From Maricaulis sp047308265 (GTDB lineage: Bacteria; Pseudomonadota; Alphaproteobacteria; Caulobacterales; Maricaulaceae), in NCBI RefSeq assembly GCF_047308265.1, contig NZ_JBKQWY010000001.1, positions 1 to 64,000 of the forward strand: a stretch of 64,000 bases of DNA. The letters run 5' to 3'. Of the stretch, positions 17,796 through 26,299 are shown in pieces. Each line of letters starts with the position of its first letter. The stretch's first letter is position 1. Below the pieces are notes generated by a model. The model did no database searches. It saw only the letters and a program-made list of their open reading frames with translations, and was not told the DNA's origin. The translations under genes were made by a program, and so were the position numbers.

Positions 17796-19229
17796 ATGGC
17801 GTACGAAAAAACGGCGGTTGCAGAGCCTCGTTCAGCGGGCTTTGAACACCAGGAAACCGGGGCAATTTCCGGCATTTGGCGGCAGGTCAGAGCGCGTCTT
17901 CGGACCGAATGCGGGCCCGCAATCTATTCGCAAGAAATTGCACGACTGCGAGTCCGTCAGGGCGATACCGGTTCGGTGATTATCATTGCGCCCACCAGTT
18001 TTGATCGCGATTGGGTGGAAGATCATACCGGCGCGCGCATTCGTGCGATTTGGGCTGAACTTGATCCGGTTTTGCGTGAGATCCATGTGTTGGCTGAAGG
18101 CCAGGTCGAACCGGCCTCCGCGATTGATGTCGCGCTTTCAGACGCTCCGCGCGCTGATCAACCGAAAAGCGAAACAGCATCTCCTCAAGCCAGCTCCAAA
18201 ACCATTGAGCCGCGCTTTACGTTTGATACGTTTCGTGTGGGACCGGCAAACGAGCTTGCAGCAGCCGCCGCCCGCTCGATCGTCTCGCTGAACGCTGCTC
18301 CGTTCAACCCGGTCTTCTTCCACGGCGATTACGGCGTCGGCAAAACGCACCTGATGCATGCCATCGCCAACGCAATCGAGCACGGACCGTCCGGGCGCAA
18401 GGCGCTCTATCTGACAGCCGAAGAATTCCTCTCCGGCTTTGTCACCGCCATGAAACAGCGCGACACCATCGCCTTCAAGGAAACCGTCCGCAGCGTCGAT
18501 GTTCTGCTGATCGATGATGTTCACTTCATCGCCGGCAAGCCCAAGACGGAAGACGAATTCCTGCACACCATCGCCGCCCTCGCTGCCGAGCACAAACAAG
18601 TCGTCCTGGCCTCTCACCGGGCACCCAATGAATTGCCCGTGGCGGATAATCGTCTGCGTTCGCTTTTGACCGGTGGCCTGTCCTGTCCGCTCAACACACC
18701 GGACCTGGACCTGCGCCGTCAGATTCTCGACTGCAAGATCGCCCAGGCCAAATCACACTACCCGGTGCTGGAAGTGGAAGAAACCGTTCGGGATTTCCTG
18801 GCTGCCCGCATCACGTCCAGCGCCCGCGAGCTGGAAGGCGTTCTCAACAATGTCATCTGTCGCACGGCACTGCTGGGCCTTCCGGTAAGCATGGAAGCCG
18901 TGTCCTCTGCGCTGCAGGAGTTATCGCTGTCCACCGAAAAACGCCTGACGGTCGACGAAATCCAGAAGGCTGTAGCGCGTCATTTCGGCGTTACACCGCA
19001 GGACATCTGCTCCAAGCGCCGCACGCAATCGGTTGTGCGCCCCCGCCATGTCGCGATGTATCTGTCAAAGAAGCTCACGACGCGCTCTTTGCCTGACATC
19101 GGCCGACGCTTTGGCGGACGCGACCACTCCACCGTGATCCACGCCGTCAACAAGGTGACCGAGATGCTCGACAAGGGCGACCCGATCGCCAGCGACATCG
19201 ACACGCTGATGCACACCCTGCGTCAGTAG
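17796..19229 (+). CDS. dnaA: Chromosomal replication initiator protein DnaA
   Basis: A 477-residue AAA+ initiator that binds the replication origin and opens DNA. Domain I is at about 20-100, a variable linker runs to 135, and the AAA+ domain has Walker A GDYGVGKTH (177-185) and Walker B VLLIDDVHFI. The C-terminal DNA-binding helix-turn-helix carries the DnaA signature GGRDHSTVIHAVNKV. The start ATG follows an AGGGTGAAAG site. It is preceded by a long leader with GANTC sites and followed, after a 165-bp gap, by dnaN. Confidence 0.96.
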   Translation: MAYEKTAVAEPRSAGFEHQETGAISGIWRQVRARLRTECGPAIYSQEIARLRVRQGDTGSVIIIAPTSFDRDWVEDHTGARIRAIWAELDPVLREIHVLAEGQVEPASAIDVALSDAPRADQPKSETASPQASSKTIEPRFTFDTFRVGPANELAAAAARSIVSLNAAPFNPVFFHGDYGVGKTHLMHAIANAIEHGPSGRKALYLTAEEFLSGFVTAMKQRDTIAFKETVRSVDVLLIDDVHFIAGKPKTEDEFLHTIAALAAEHKQVVLASHRAPNELPVADNRLRSLLTGGLSCPLNTPDLDLRRQILDCKIAQAKSHYPVLEVEETVRDFLAARITSSARELEGVLNNVICRTALLGLPVSMEAVSSALQELSLSTEKRLTVDEIQKAVARHFGVTPQDICSKRRTQSVVRPRHVAMYLSKKLTTRSLPDIGRRFGGRDHSTVIHAVNKVTEMLDKGDPIASDIDTLMHTLRQ

Positions 19230-19238
19230 AAGAGGCAA

Positions 19239-19261
19239 GCCGCCGACCCCGGTCAGGCGGC
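19239..19261 (+). terminator. Hairpin just after dnaA
   Basis: GCCGCC and GGCGGC arms enclose an ACC/GGT inner stem nine bases after the dnaA stop. No T-run follows, so it may be a transcript-end stabiliser or a partial attenuator before dnaN rather than a full terminator. Confidence 0.4.
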
Positions 19262-19394
19262 GTCCTCGTAAATGTGCTGGATAAATTTCTTGCGATCGCG
19301 CATTTTCGGGTATCCTCTGCAATCCTGACTGATTTGCCCGTGACATTTCCTGTCACTGGACCATCCTGATGACGCTGATAGCGGAACGCGAGAC

Positions 19395-20513
19395 ATGAAG
19401 CTTACTCTCGAGCGCGCCACACTGTTGAAAGCCCTCGGACACGTGCAGGCCGTTGTGGAACGCCGCAACACTATTCCGATCCTGTCCAACGTGTTGATCT
19501 CTGCAAGCGCCGAGGGGGCAAGTTTCGCCGCCACGGATCTGGACATCGAGATTCTCGAGACCACCGACGCCACCTGCGAGGGCGAAGGCCTGGTCACCGC
19601 CCCGGCCCATACCCTCTATGAGATCTGCCGCAAACTGCCCGACGGTGCGGATGTAACCCTGGAGATCAATGGCGGCGATCCGCGCCTCACCCTGAGCGCC
19701 GGCCGGTCCAACTTCTCCCTGCCCTCCCTGCCGCCGGGGGATTTCCCGGTCATGCCGACCGAGGATCTTGAACACCGCTTCTCGCTTGAGGCCTCTGAGC
19801 TGGCACGCCTGATCGACAAGACGCGTTTTGCGATCTCGACAGAGGAAACCCGCTTCTACCTCAACGGCATTCACCTGCATGCCGCAGACACCGATGGTCG
19901 CAAGACCTTGCGCGCCGTCGCGACAGATGGTGTCCGGCTGGCGCTGAGCGAAATGGACCTTCCCCCAGGTGCCGACGGCATGCCGGGTGTTATCATCCCG
20001 CGCAAAACCGTCCAGGAGGTCCGCCGCCTGATCGAGGATGCAGACGAACAGATCGAGGTCTCTGTGTCCGAAGGCAAGATCCGCTTCCGTCTCGGACAGG
20101 CTGTCTTGACGTCCAAGCTGATCGACGGCTCCTTCCCCGACTATGAGCGTGTCATTCCACGCGGCAATACCCGCACCATGTCAGTTGAGAACAAGCGTTT
20201 CGCCGAAGCTGTGGATCGTGTCGCCACGATCTCGGTGGAGAAGTCCCGCTCGGTCAAACTCGCACTGGCCACCGACACCCTGACCCTTACCGTCAACAAT
20301 CCGGAAAGCGGTCAGGCCGAGGAAGAACTCGCCGTCTCCTACAGCGATGAAGGCTTCGCGATCGGTTTCAACGCCCGGTACATGCTGGATGTCGCATCGC
20401 AGATTGAAGGCGATGAGGCCCGCTTCCACTTTGCCGACAGCGCGTCTCCGGCCCTGGTCACTGACAGTGGCGATGCTGACAGCCTTTATGTGCTGATGCC
20501 GCTGCGCGTGTGA
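19395..20513 (+). CDS. dnaN: DNA polymerase III beta subunit (sliding clamp)
   Basis: A 372-residue clamp that forms a ring dimer and tethers polymerase to DNA. It has three clamp folds of about 120 residues each and the usual C-terminal end (VLMPLRV), which contributes to the partner-binding pocket. The protein begins MKLTLERATLLKALGHVQAVVERRN. The stop overlaps the recF start by four bases (GTGA), so recF translation is coupled. Confidence 0.96.
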   Translation: MKLTLERATLLKALGHVQAVVERRNTIPILSNVLISASAEGASFAATDLDIEILETTDATCEGEGLVTAPAHTLYEICRKLPDGADVTLEINGGDPRLTLSAGRSNFSLPSLPPGDFPVMPTEDLEHRFSLEASELARLIDKTRFAISTEETRFYLNGIHLHAADTDGRKTLRAVATDGVRLALSEMDLPPGADGMPGVIIPRKTVQEVRRLIEDADEQIEVSVSEGKIRFRLGQAVLTSKLIDGSFPDYERVIPRGNTRTMSVENKRFAEAVDRVATISVEKSRSVKLALATDTLTLTVNNPESGQAEEELAVSYSDEGFAIGFNARYMLDVASQIEGDEARFHFADSASPALVTDSGDADSLYVLMPLRV

Positions 20514-21679
20514 GCCCGTCTGACACGACACCTGAACCCTTACCGCCGCAGGTTCCGCCTGCGGCGGTCCGCGTTTTACGCCTGAGTCAGTATCGCTCCT
20601 ACGCCCATCTGGACCTGGAACTCGACATCAGGCCTGTGGCGTTTTTTGGGGAGAACGGAGCCGGTAAGACCAATCTCATCGAAGCGGTGTCTTTTCTCTC
20701 GCCCGGCCGGGGCATGCGATCCAGCGGAGCCGACGCCATCGCCCGACGCTCGGAGGTCGGTACTGCGCCCCAATGGGCCGTGTATGCCGAAATCGACAGT
20801 TTCTCCGGTCGCCACGCCATCGGTGTGGGCGCCCAGGGTTCGGCGCGCCGCGAGACGCGTATTGACGGGGATCCAGCGCCGCAGACCGCGCTAGCCCGCC
20901 TTGTGCCCCTGATCGCCCTCACCCCGCATCATGATCGACTGTTTGCAGGCCCCCGAGCAGACCGACTGAAGTTTTTCGATCGCCTAGTCTACGCTGCCGA
21001 TCCAGCCCATGGGGAAGCCGCCTCAGCCTATGAGAAAATCCGGGTGCGACGCCAGCGCCTGCTAGACGAGGGCCATCCGGATCCAACGTGGATCCGTGCA
21101 CTGGAAACCGACATGGCCGGTCATGGTGTGGCGATGGCGGCCGCCCGTCTCGACGCCCTATCCCGCTTGCAAGCAGAAATCGATCTGCGGCCAGACGGAC
21201 ATTTCCCCGCAGCGGATCTGGGCCTCGACGGCGCCGTAGAGGCGGACCTGGCGGACGGGCTCAGCGCCGCGGAGGCCGAAGACCGGTTTGCCCAGGCGCT
21301 GGAAGCTGGTCGTGTGCGCGATGCAGCATCCGGGCGCACTCTGACACGCGGTCCCCATCGCACCGATCTGATCGCGCGCCACCGAATCAAACAACAGGCT
21401 GCGGCCGACTGCTCAACCGGAGAGCAAAAAGCCCTCCTGCTGACCCTTGCTCTGGCCCAGGCCCGGGTCTTGCGCGGGCAGATCGGGCTTGTCCCCCTGC
21501 TCCTGCTGGACGAAGCCTGTGCCCATCTCGACACCAAACGTCGCGAAGGCCTGGCCGAGGATATTCTTGCTACCGGAAGCCAGGCCTGGCTGACCGGGGT
21601 CGAAAAGAGCCTCTTCGACGCCTTTGACACCCAGGCCCAGTTTTTTGAGGTCAAGGATGGTGCAGCGCACCGGGTCTAG
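20510..21679 (+). CDS. recF: DNA replication and repair protein RecF
   Basis: A 389-residue SMC-like ATPase that loads RecA at gaps with RecO and RecR. Walker A is GENGAGKTN near residue 46, the signature region is CSTGEQKALLLTLALAQA, and Walker B is PLLLLDEACAHLD. It starts with GTG overlapping the dnaN stop. The first ~20 residues are Pro-rich and not conserved, so a start slightly downstream is possible. Its stop shares a CTAG with the stop of the CPBP gene on the other strand. Confidence 0.94.
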   Translation: MSPSDTTPEPLPPQVPPAAVRVLRLSQYRSYAHLDLELDIRPVAFFGENGAGKTNLIEAVSFLSPGRGMRSSGADAIARRSEVGTAPQWAVYAEIDSFSGRHAIGVGAQGSARRETRIDGDPAPQTALARLVPLIALTPHHDRLFAGPRADRLKFFDRLVYAADPAHGEAASAYEKIRVRRQRLLDEGHPDPTWIRALETDMAGHGVAMAAARLDALSRLQAEIDLRPDGHFPAADLGLDGAVEADLADGLSAAEAEDRFAQALEAGRVRDAASGRTLTRGPHRTDLIARHRIKQQAAADCSTGEQKALLLTLALAQARVLRGQIGLVPLLLLDEACAHLDTKRREGLAEDILATGSQAWLTGVEKSLFDAFDTQAQFFEVKDGAAHRV

Positions 21680-22431
21680 GCTGCCGCTTCCGAGTCTGTG
21701 CTACTGGGGGACGCTCCGGTGAGATGGAAAATCGCCCCTCCCGTCAGGTCGACCAGGATATGCAGTGCTATCCCCGGCCAGAGGGAACCCGACGCCAGGA
21801 AAAGCCCTGTAAGCAAAAGACTGATGGGCAGGATGCGCACCATGCCGCTCACACCCTGGTAGGAATGTCCGATCACAAAGACCATTACAGCCAGACCGGC
21901 AGCTGCCCAAACCGGCAGGATCAGGGCGAGCGCTCCAATCAGAAAACCCCGGAAGATGATTTCTTCCGTCACACCCGCTGTGACCGCCACACCATAGAAA
22001 CGCCGGTATTCACGCCCGTGCTTCGGCTGGATCAAGGCGTAGTCTCCCGACTCCTCAAACTGCTTGCGAAGCGTATCTCTCGTTGTGGACGACAGAGCCG
22101 TCTGGGCGATCGTGTAGAGGAGATAAGCCGCACAGAGGCCCGCAACCAGCCAGCTGCCCCATCCCCACACGGTCAAGGCCGGAGCAGATAGTCCAAGGCT
22201 CACAAGATCACGCCCGGACACAAACCATGCACCAACCACAAGACCGGCAAGGCTCCAAAGGTGGATCATCAATGAGGCGTAGGCATCAAGCTTGGCGCGC
22301 GGGTCCTCGGCCTCAATACACCGACGCAGGGCCGGTTCGCGCCACCAACTTACCAGGAAGAAAACTGCGATAGCGGCCATTCCCAGAACGAGCGGCCATT
22401 CAGCTAAAAGAAACTCGATGAGATCGGGCAT
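21676..22431 (-). CDS. CPBP-family intramembrane metalloprotease
   Basis: A 251-residue membrane protein with about six or seven hydrophobic helices. The CPBP (CAAX protease/bacteriocin-processing) motifs are visible: EEIIFRGF (EExxxR), FVIGHSYQG (motif 2 His) and ALHILVDLTGG (motif 3). Members are Rce1-like glutamate proteases of the membrane; bacterial substrates are mostly unknown. It faces away from the TetR gene and shares its control region, including an 18-bp palindrome, so it may be part of the TetR regulon. Confidence 0.85.
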   Translation of the reverse strand: MPDLIEFLLAEWPLVLGMAAIAVFFLVSWWREPALRRCIEAEDPRAKLDAYASLMIHLWSLAGLVVGAWFVSGRDLVSLGLSAPALTVWGWGSWLVAGLCAAYLLYTIAQTALSSTTRDTLRKQFEESGDYALIQPKHGREYRRFYGVAVTAGVTEEIIFRGFLIGALALILPVWAAAGLAVMVFVIGHSYQGVSGMVRILPISLLLTGLFLASGSLWPGIALHILVDLTGGAIFHLTGASPSSTDSEAAA

Positions 22432-22479
22432 TGGGTTTCATCCTGTCCTGTGATCATCTCTGATGGATATCAATAACGC

Positions 22480-22497
22480 GAATGCGAATTCGCATTC
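22480..22497. promoter_or_regulatory. 18-bp perfect palindrome, probable TetR operator
   Basis: GAATGCGAATTCGCATTC is a perfect inverted repeat in the 87-bp gap between the divergent CPBP and TetR genes. Position, size and symmetry fit an autoregulatory TetR operator. Confidence 0.75.
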
Positions 22498-22518
22498 ACA
22501 TATGGACATGATTTGGGA

Positions 22519-23157
22519 ATGAGTCAAGGTCAGCGCCCTGCCCTGCAAACACGCTCGCGTGAAACGCGCGACAAGCTGGTCGCCGCTCTCGAAACCTGCC
22601 TGCAGAGCAAACGGTTTGATGCGATCAGCGTGGCCGACATCGCGCAGGAGGCCGGTCTGGCAGTGGGCACCGTCTATCGGCGTTTCGAAAACAAGGACGC
22701 CTTCATTCCCGTCCTGTTCGAACTGTTTCGAGACCGCCTGAACGAGAGTTACGGGGACGCGGGCGGTCTGGAGATAGATCCGGAGCAAGGGTTGAAACCG
22801 GCCCTTCACACAATCACGACCACCAGCTGGTCATTTCTGATCGCACAACAACATCTGGCGCGCGAAACCCTGTTGTATGCGCGTCTCCGTCCGGACCTGG
22901 TGGGCAAGGAATGGGATGATCTCTTGGCGGTGGGCCAGGCGAGCTTTGTATCACTGGCCCGGGCCTTTCCCGAGGAGGTCAAGCGCGACCCAAACGAAGC
23001 CGGAGAAATGCTCGCCTATTTCTTCAACACCGCCCTCAATGAACGCGCAATCTTCGGTCAGAGCGGTGTCGCAGCCCAGATGACGATGGAAGACACAGCC
23101 TTCCTCGAAGCGCTCACACTCTTCGCCTATGGCTATCTGACGACGCCCGACCCATGA
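22519..23157 (+). CDS. TetR-family transcriptional regulator
   Basis: A 212-residue repressor-type protein. The N-terminal DNA-binding helix-turn-helix is DAISVADIAQEAGLAVGTVYRRFENKDAF (about residues 35-63), with the family's typical YRRF-NK end. The remaining all-helical part is the ligand and dimerisation domain; no known ligand can be read from it. ATG at 22519 is chosen; TTG two codons earlier is possible and neither has a strong ribosome site. The stop overlaps the start of the LysE-type exporter (ATGA), and a perfect palindrome lies just upstream, so it likely represses itself and the exporter. Confidence 0.88.
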   Translation: MSQGQRPALQTRSRETRDKLVAALETCLQSKRFDAISVADIAQEAGLAVGTVYRRFENKDAFIPVLFELFRDRLNESYGDAGGLEIDPEQGLKPALHTITTTSWSFLIAQQHLARETLLYARLRPDLVGKEWDDLLAVGQASFVSLARAFPEEVKRDPNEAGEMLAYFFNTALNERAIFGQSGVAAQMTMEDTAFLEALTLFAYGYLTTPDP

Positions 23158-23777
23158 CGCTGTTTGATTACCTCCAGTTTGCCGGCGCCCTGCTTGTACT
23201 GTTTGCTCTTCCGGGCCCGGGCATTGCGGCGATGATTGCACGCACGCTCGACACAGGCCCCTGGCATGCGGCCGTCTATGGGGTGGGCATTCTGACCGGC
23301 GATATCTTCTGGTTTACCCTCGCCGTCACAGGGCTGTCGGCTGTCGCAACCCAGCTGGGCGGATTCTGGCTGATCGCGAAACTTCTGGGGGCAGGGTATC
23401 TGTTCTACCTCGCGGGAACCGCGTTCTGGTCAGCCTGGAAGGGCAGTCGCCCCAAACCGGTCTTTCCCACCGGGTCCCGACGGTCCTGGGCCGCGACCTA
23501 TCTCGCGGGGATCGCCATGCCACTCTCCAATCCCAAACCCATCGTCTTCTATCTGACACTTGTCCCGGCATTTGTGCCGTTGGACGCGATCACCCCCCTC
23601 ACCTTCCTGGCCATGATCGGCTTGATGGCGCTTCTCGCCATACCGACAGCGGGCGCCTATATCGGAGGGGCTCACTACGCCCGGCAGTTTCTGACAACAC
23701 CGCTGGCACGCCGCGGAACAGATCTTGTCACAGGGCTGGTGATGAGCGGAATTGCCATCATCCTGCTCACGCGCTGA
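23154..23777 (+). CDS. LysE/RhtB-family amino-acid exporter
   Basis: A 207-residue inner-membrane protein with about six helices. The N-terminal LFALPGPGIAAMIARTLDTG segment carries the family's conserved PGP motif, and GAGYLFYLAGTAFW follows in helix 3. Members export amino acids or small metabolites such as homoserine lactones. It is translationally coupled to the TetR gene upstream, which suggests export of the compound sensed by that regulator. Substrate not determined. Confidence 0.87.
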   Translation: MTLFDYLQFAGALLVLFALPGPGIAAMIARTLDTGPWHAAVYGVGILTGDIFWFTLAVTGLSAVATQLGGFWLIAKLLGAGYLFYLAGTAFWSAWKGSRPKPVFPTGSRRSWAATYLAGIAMPLSNPKPIVFYLTLVPAFVPLDAITPLTFLAMIGLMALLAIPTAGAYIGGAHYARQFLTTPLARRGTDLVTGLVMSGIAIILLTR

Positions 23778-23816
23778 ACGCTCTGCCGGGACGTCGATAG
23801 AGCACCATGCCGGACT

Positions 23817-23842
23817 CACGCGCACGCGTGCGCGCGCGTATG
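23817..23842. promoter_or_regulatory. 26-bp alternating purine-pyrimidine tract before gyrB
   Basis: An unbroken pyrimidine-purine alternation, mostly CG and CA/TG steps, lies 34 bp before the gyrB start. Such tracts can flip to Z-DNA under negative supercoiling. It lies where the gyrB promoter or leader should be. See findings. Confidence 0.5.
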
Positions 23843-23875
23843 GCCACGGCGACAGCTGTGCTGTAAAAAAATGTC

Positions 23876-26275
23876 ATGAGCGAATCACCGAATCACGAGT
23901 ATGGCGCGGACAGCATCAAGGTCCTCAAGGGTCTCGATGCCGTGCGCAAACGTCCCGGCATGTATATCGGCGACACCGATGACGGTTCCGGCCTGCACCA
24001 CATGGTCTATGAGGTCGTCGACAACGCGATCGACGAAGCCCTGGCTGGACACTGTACCGAAGTTCTCGTCTGCCTTCACAGCGATGGCTCGGCGAGCGTG
24101 CGTGATGATGGGCGCGGCATCCCCACCGAGATTCACCCGGAAGAAGGTGTGTCTGCGGCCCAGGTGATCATGACCCAGCTGCATGCCGGCGGGAAGTTCG
24201 ACCAGAATTCCTACAAAGTCTCGGGCGGTTTGCATGGCGTGGGCGTGTCTGTGGTGAACGCCCTGTCAGACTGGATGGACCTGACCATCTGGCGCGGTGG
24301 CCAGAAACACCATATGCGCTTCCGTCGGGGTGACGCTGAAGACGATCTCAAAATGGTCGGACCGGCTCAAGACGGTGAAACCGGTACGGAAGTCCGTTTC
24401 ATGCCGTCAACCGACACCTTCTCGATGATCGAGTTTTCGCGCGACACCTTGCTGCATCGCCTGCGCGAACTGGCCTTCCTCAATTCGGGCGTGCAAATCC
24501 GTCTGCGCGATGAGCGTGATGCCGAACCGTTTGACGAAGTCATGGTCTATGAAGGTGGTGTGGCCGCTTTTGTCAGCCATCTCGACCGCTCGAAAACCCC
24601 GCTGTTCACTCCGCCCGTCCTGATCCAGGGCGAGCGCGAAGGCGTGTCGGTTGAAGCGGCGCTGGAGTGGAATGACAGCTATCACGAAAACGTCCTCTGC
24701 TTCACCAACAACATTCCCCAGCGCGATGGGGGTACCCACCTCGCCGGTTTCCGCGCTGCGCTGACACGGATCATCAACAGCTACGCCAATTCCTCCGGCC
24801 TGGCGGCCAAGGCCAAAGTCGCCATCTCCGGTGATGATGCTCGTGAAGGTCTGACCTGCGTGCTATCTGCCAAGGTGCCAGATCCGAAATTCTCCTCGCA
24901 GACCAAGGACAAGCTTGTGTCGTCCGAGGTCCGGCCCGCCGTCGAGGGCGTGGTGGGCGAAGCTCTCGCGGAATGGTTTGAAGAACACCCCAATGAAGCC
25001 AAGGCGATTGTGTCCAAGATCATCGAGGCCGCAACCGCACGTGAAGCCGCGCGCAAGGCCCGTGAACTGACACGACGCAAATCCGCGCTTGATATCACCT
25101 CGCTCCCGGGCAAGCTGGCAGACTGCCAGGAGAAGGATCCGGCCAAGTCCGAACTCTTCATCGTTGAGGGTGATTCAGCCGGCGGCTCGGCCAAGCAGGG
25201 TCGACATCGAGAGAACCAGGCTGTTCTGCCCTTGCGCGGCAAGATCCTGAATGTAGAACGGGCGCGGTTCGACAAAATGCTGTCCTCTGAACAGGTTGGC
25301 ACTTTGATCACCGCGCTGGGCACCGGTATCGGGCGCGACCAGATCGACTATGACAAGCTGCGATACCACAAGGTCATCATCATGACCGATGCCGATGTCG
25401 ACGGCGCTCATATCCGAACTCTGTTGCTGACCTTCTTCTATCGGCAAATGCCAGAGCTGGTTGAGCGCGGCCATCTCTATATTGCCCAGCCGCCCCTCTA
25501 CAAGATCGCCAAAAACCGGTCCGAACGTTATGTGAAGGACCAGGCTGAGATGGATGCCTATCTCGTCGAGGAAGGCTCGCGCGAAGCCAGCCTGACCCTC
25601 ACATCGGGCGAAGTGGTGACCGGCGCCGATCTGGCGGACCGTGTTAATGCGGCCCGCGCCGTCAAACTGGCAGTCCAGCGCCTGTCCGCTCGCGCGCCCG
25701 GTTTTGCCATCGAGGCCGCAGCATTGAGCGGTGCGCTTGTCACCGAGCCGAGCGATGCGTCCATCGCCGCTACGACCGACCGTCTCAACCGACTGGCGGA
25801 TGAAGGCGAAGACGGCTGGACGGGCACACGAGGCGATGGCGACAGCCTGGTCTTCGCCCGTGATGTCCGCGGCGTGACCGAGACCGTCGTGCTTGATTCC
25901 CATTTGCGCGATACCACGGATGCCCGACGCCTGCATGAACGCGCTGGAACACTGGCCGAAGACTATGCCGGACTGGCCCTTCTGTCCGCAAAAACCGGAA
26001 CTGTGGACATCCACCAGCCGTCCCAACTGGTCGATGCGATCATGAAATCCGGCGCCAAGGGCATGAATATCCAGCGCTATAAGGGACTAGGCGAGATGAA
26101 CCCGGATCAGCTCTGGGAAACCACGCTGGACCCGAATGTGCGCTCACTGTTGCAGGTCTCTGTGACCCACGCTGACACAGCGGATGAGCTATTCTCCAAA
26201 CTGATGGGCGATGTTGTGGAACCTCGTCGCGACTTCATTACGGAGAACGCGCTGGACGCCGAGGTAGACGTCTAG
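23876..26275 (+). CDS. gyrB: DNA gyrase subunit B
   Basis: A 799-residue ATPase subunit of gyrase. The GHKL ATPase domain has RKRPGMYIGDTDDGSGLHH and the lid SGGLHGVGVSVVNALS; the TOPRIM domain has EGDSAGGSAKQGR and the metal site DADVDGAHIRTLL; the C-terminus carries GLGEMNPDQLWETTLDP. Length is the normal bacterial size, with the family's usual insert between TOPRIM halves. The ATG at 23876 has no clear ribosome site (an A-run precedes it). The gene is separated from recF by the CPBP and TetR-LysE genes. Confidence 0.96.
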   Translation: MSESPNHEYGADSIKVLKGLDAVRKRPGMYIGDTDDGSGLHHMVYEVVDNAIDEALAGHCTEVLVCLHSDGSASVRDDGRGIPTEIHPEEGVSAAQVIMTQLHAGGKFDQNSYKVSGGLHGVGVSVVNALSDWMDLTIWRGGQKHHMRFRRGDAEDDLKMVGPAQDGETGTEVRFMPSTDTFSMIEFSRDTLLHRLRELAFLNSGVQIRLRDERDAEPFDEVMVYEGGVAAFVSHLDRSKTPLFTPPVLIQGEREGVSVEAALEWNDSYHENVLCFTNNIPQRDGGTHLAGFRAALTRIINSYANSSGLAAKAKVAISGDDAREGLTCVLSAKVPDPKFSSQTKDKLVSSEVRPAVEGVVGEALAEWFEEHPNEAKAIVSKIIEAATAREAARKARELTRRKSALDITSLPGKLADCQEKDPAKSELFIVEGDSAGGSAKQGRHRENQAVLPLRGKILNVERARFDKMLSSEQVGTLITALGTGIGRDQIDYDKLRYHKVIIMTDADVDGAHIRTLLLTFFYRQMPELVERGHLYIAQPPLYKIAKNRSERYVKDQAEMDAYLVEEGSREASLTLTSGEVVTGADLADRVNAARAVKLAVQRLSARAPGFAIEAAALSGALVTEPSDASIAATTDRLNRLADEGEDGWTGTRGDGDSLVFARDVRGVTETVVLDSHLRDTTDARRLHERAGTLAEDYAGLALLSAKTGTVDIHQPSQLVDAIMKSGAKGMNIQRYKGLGEMNPDQLWETTLDPNVRSLLQVSVTHADTADELFSKLMGDVVEPRRDFITENALDAEVDV

Positions 26276-26299
26276 GCGTCTCCTTGGTCCGAAAACAGC

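Noticed and set aside
17377..19394. Possible chromosome origin beside dnaA
   Set aside because: I looked for clusters of DnaA boxes (TTATNCACA type) and an AT-rich unwinding part on both sides of dnaA and saw none. In Caulobacter relatives the origin lies elsewhere.
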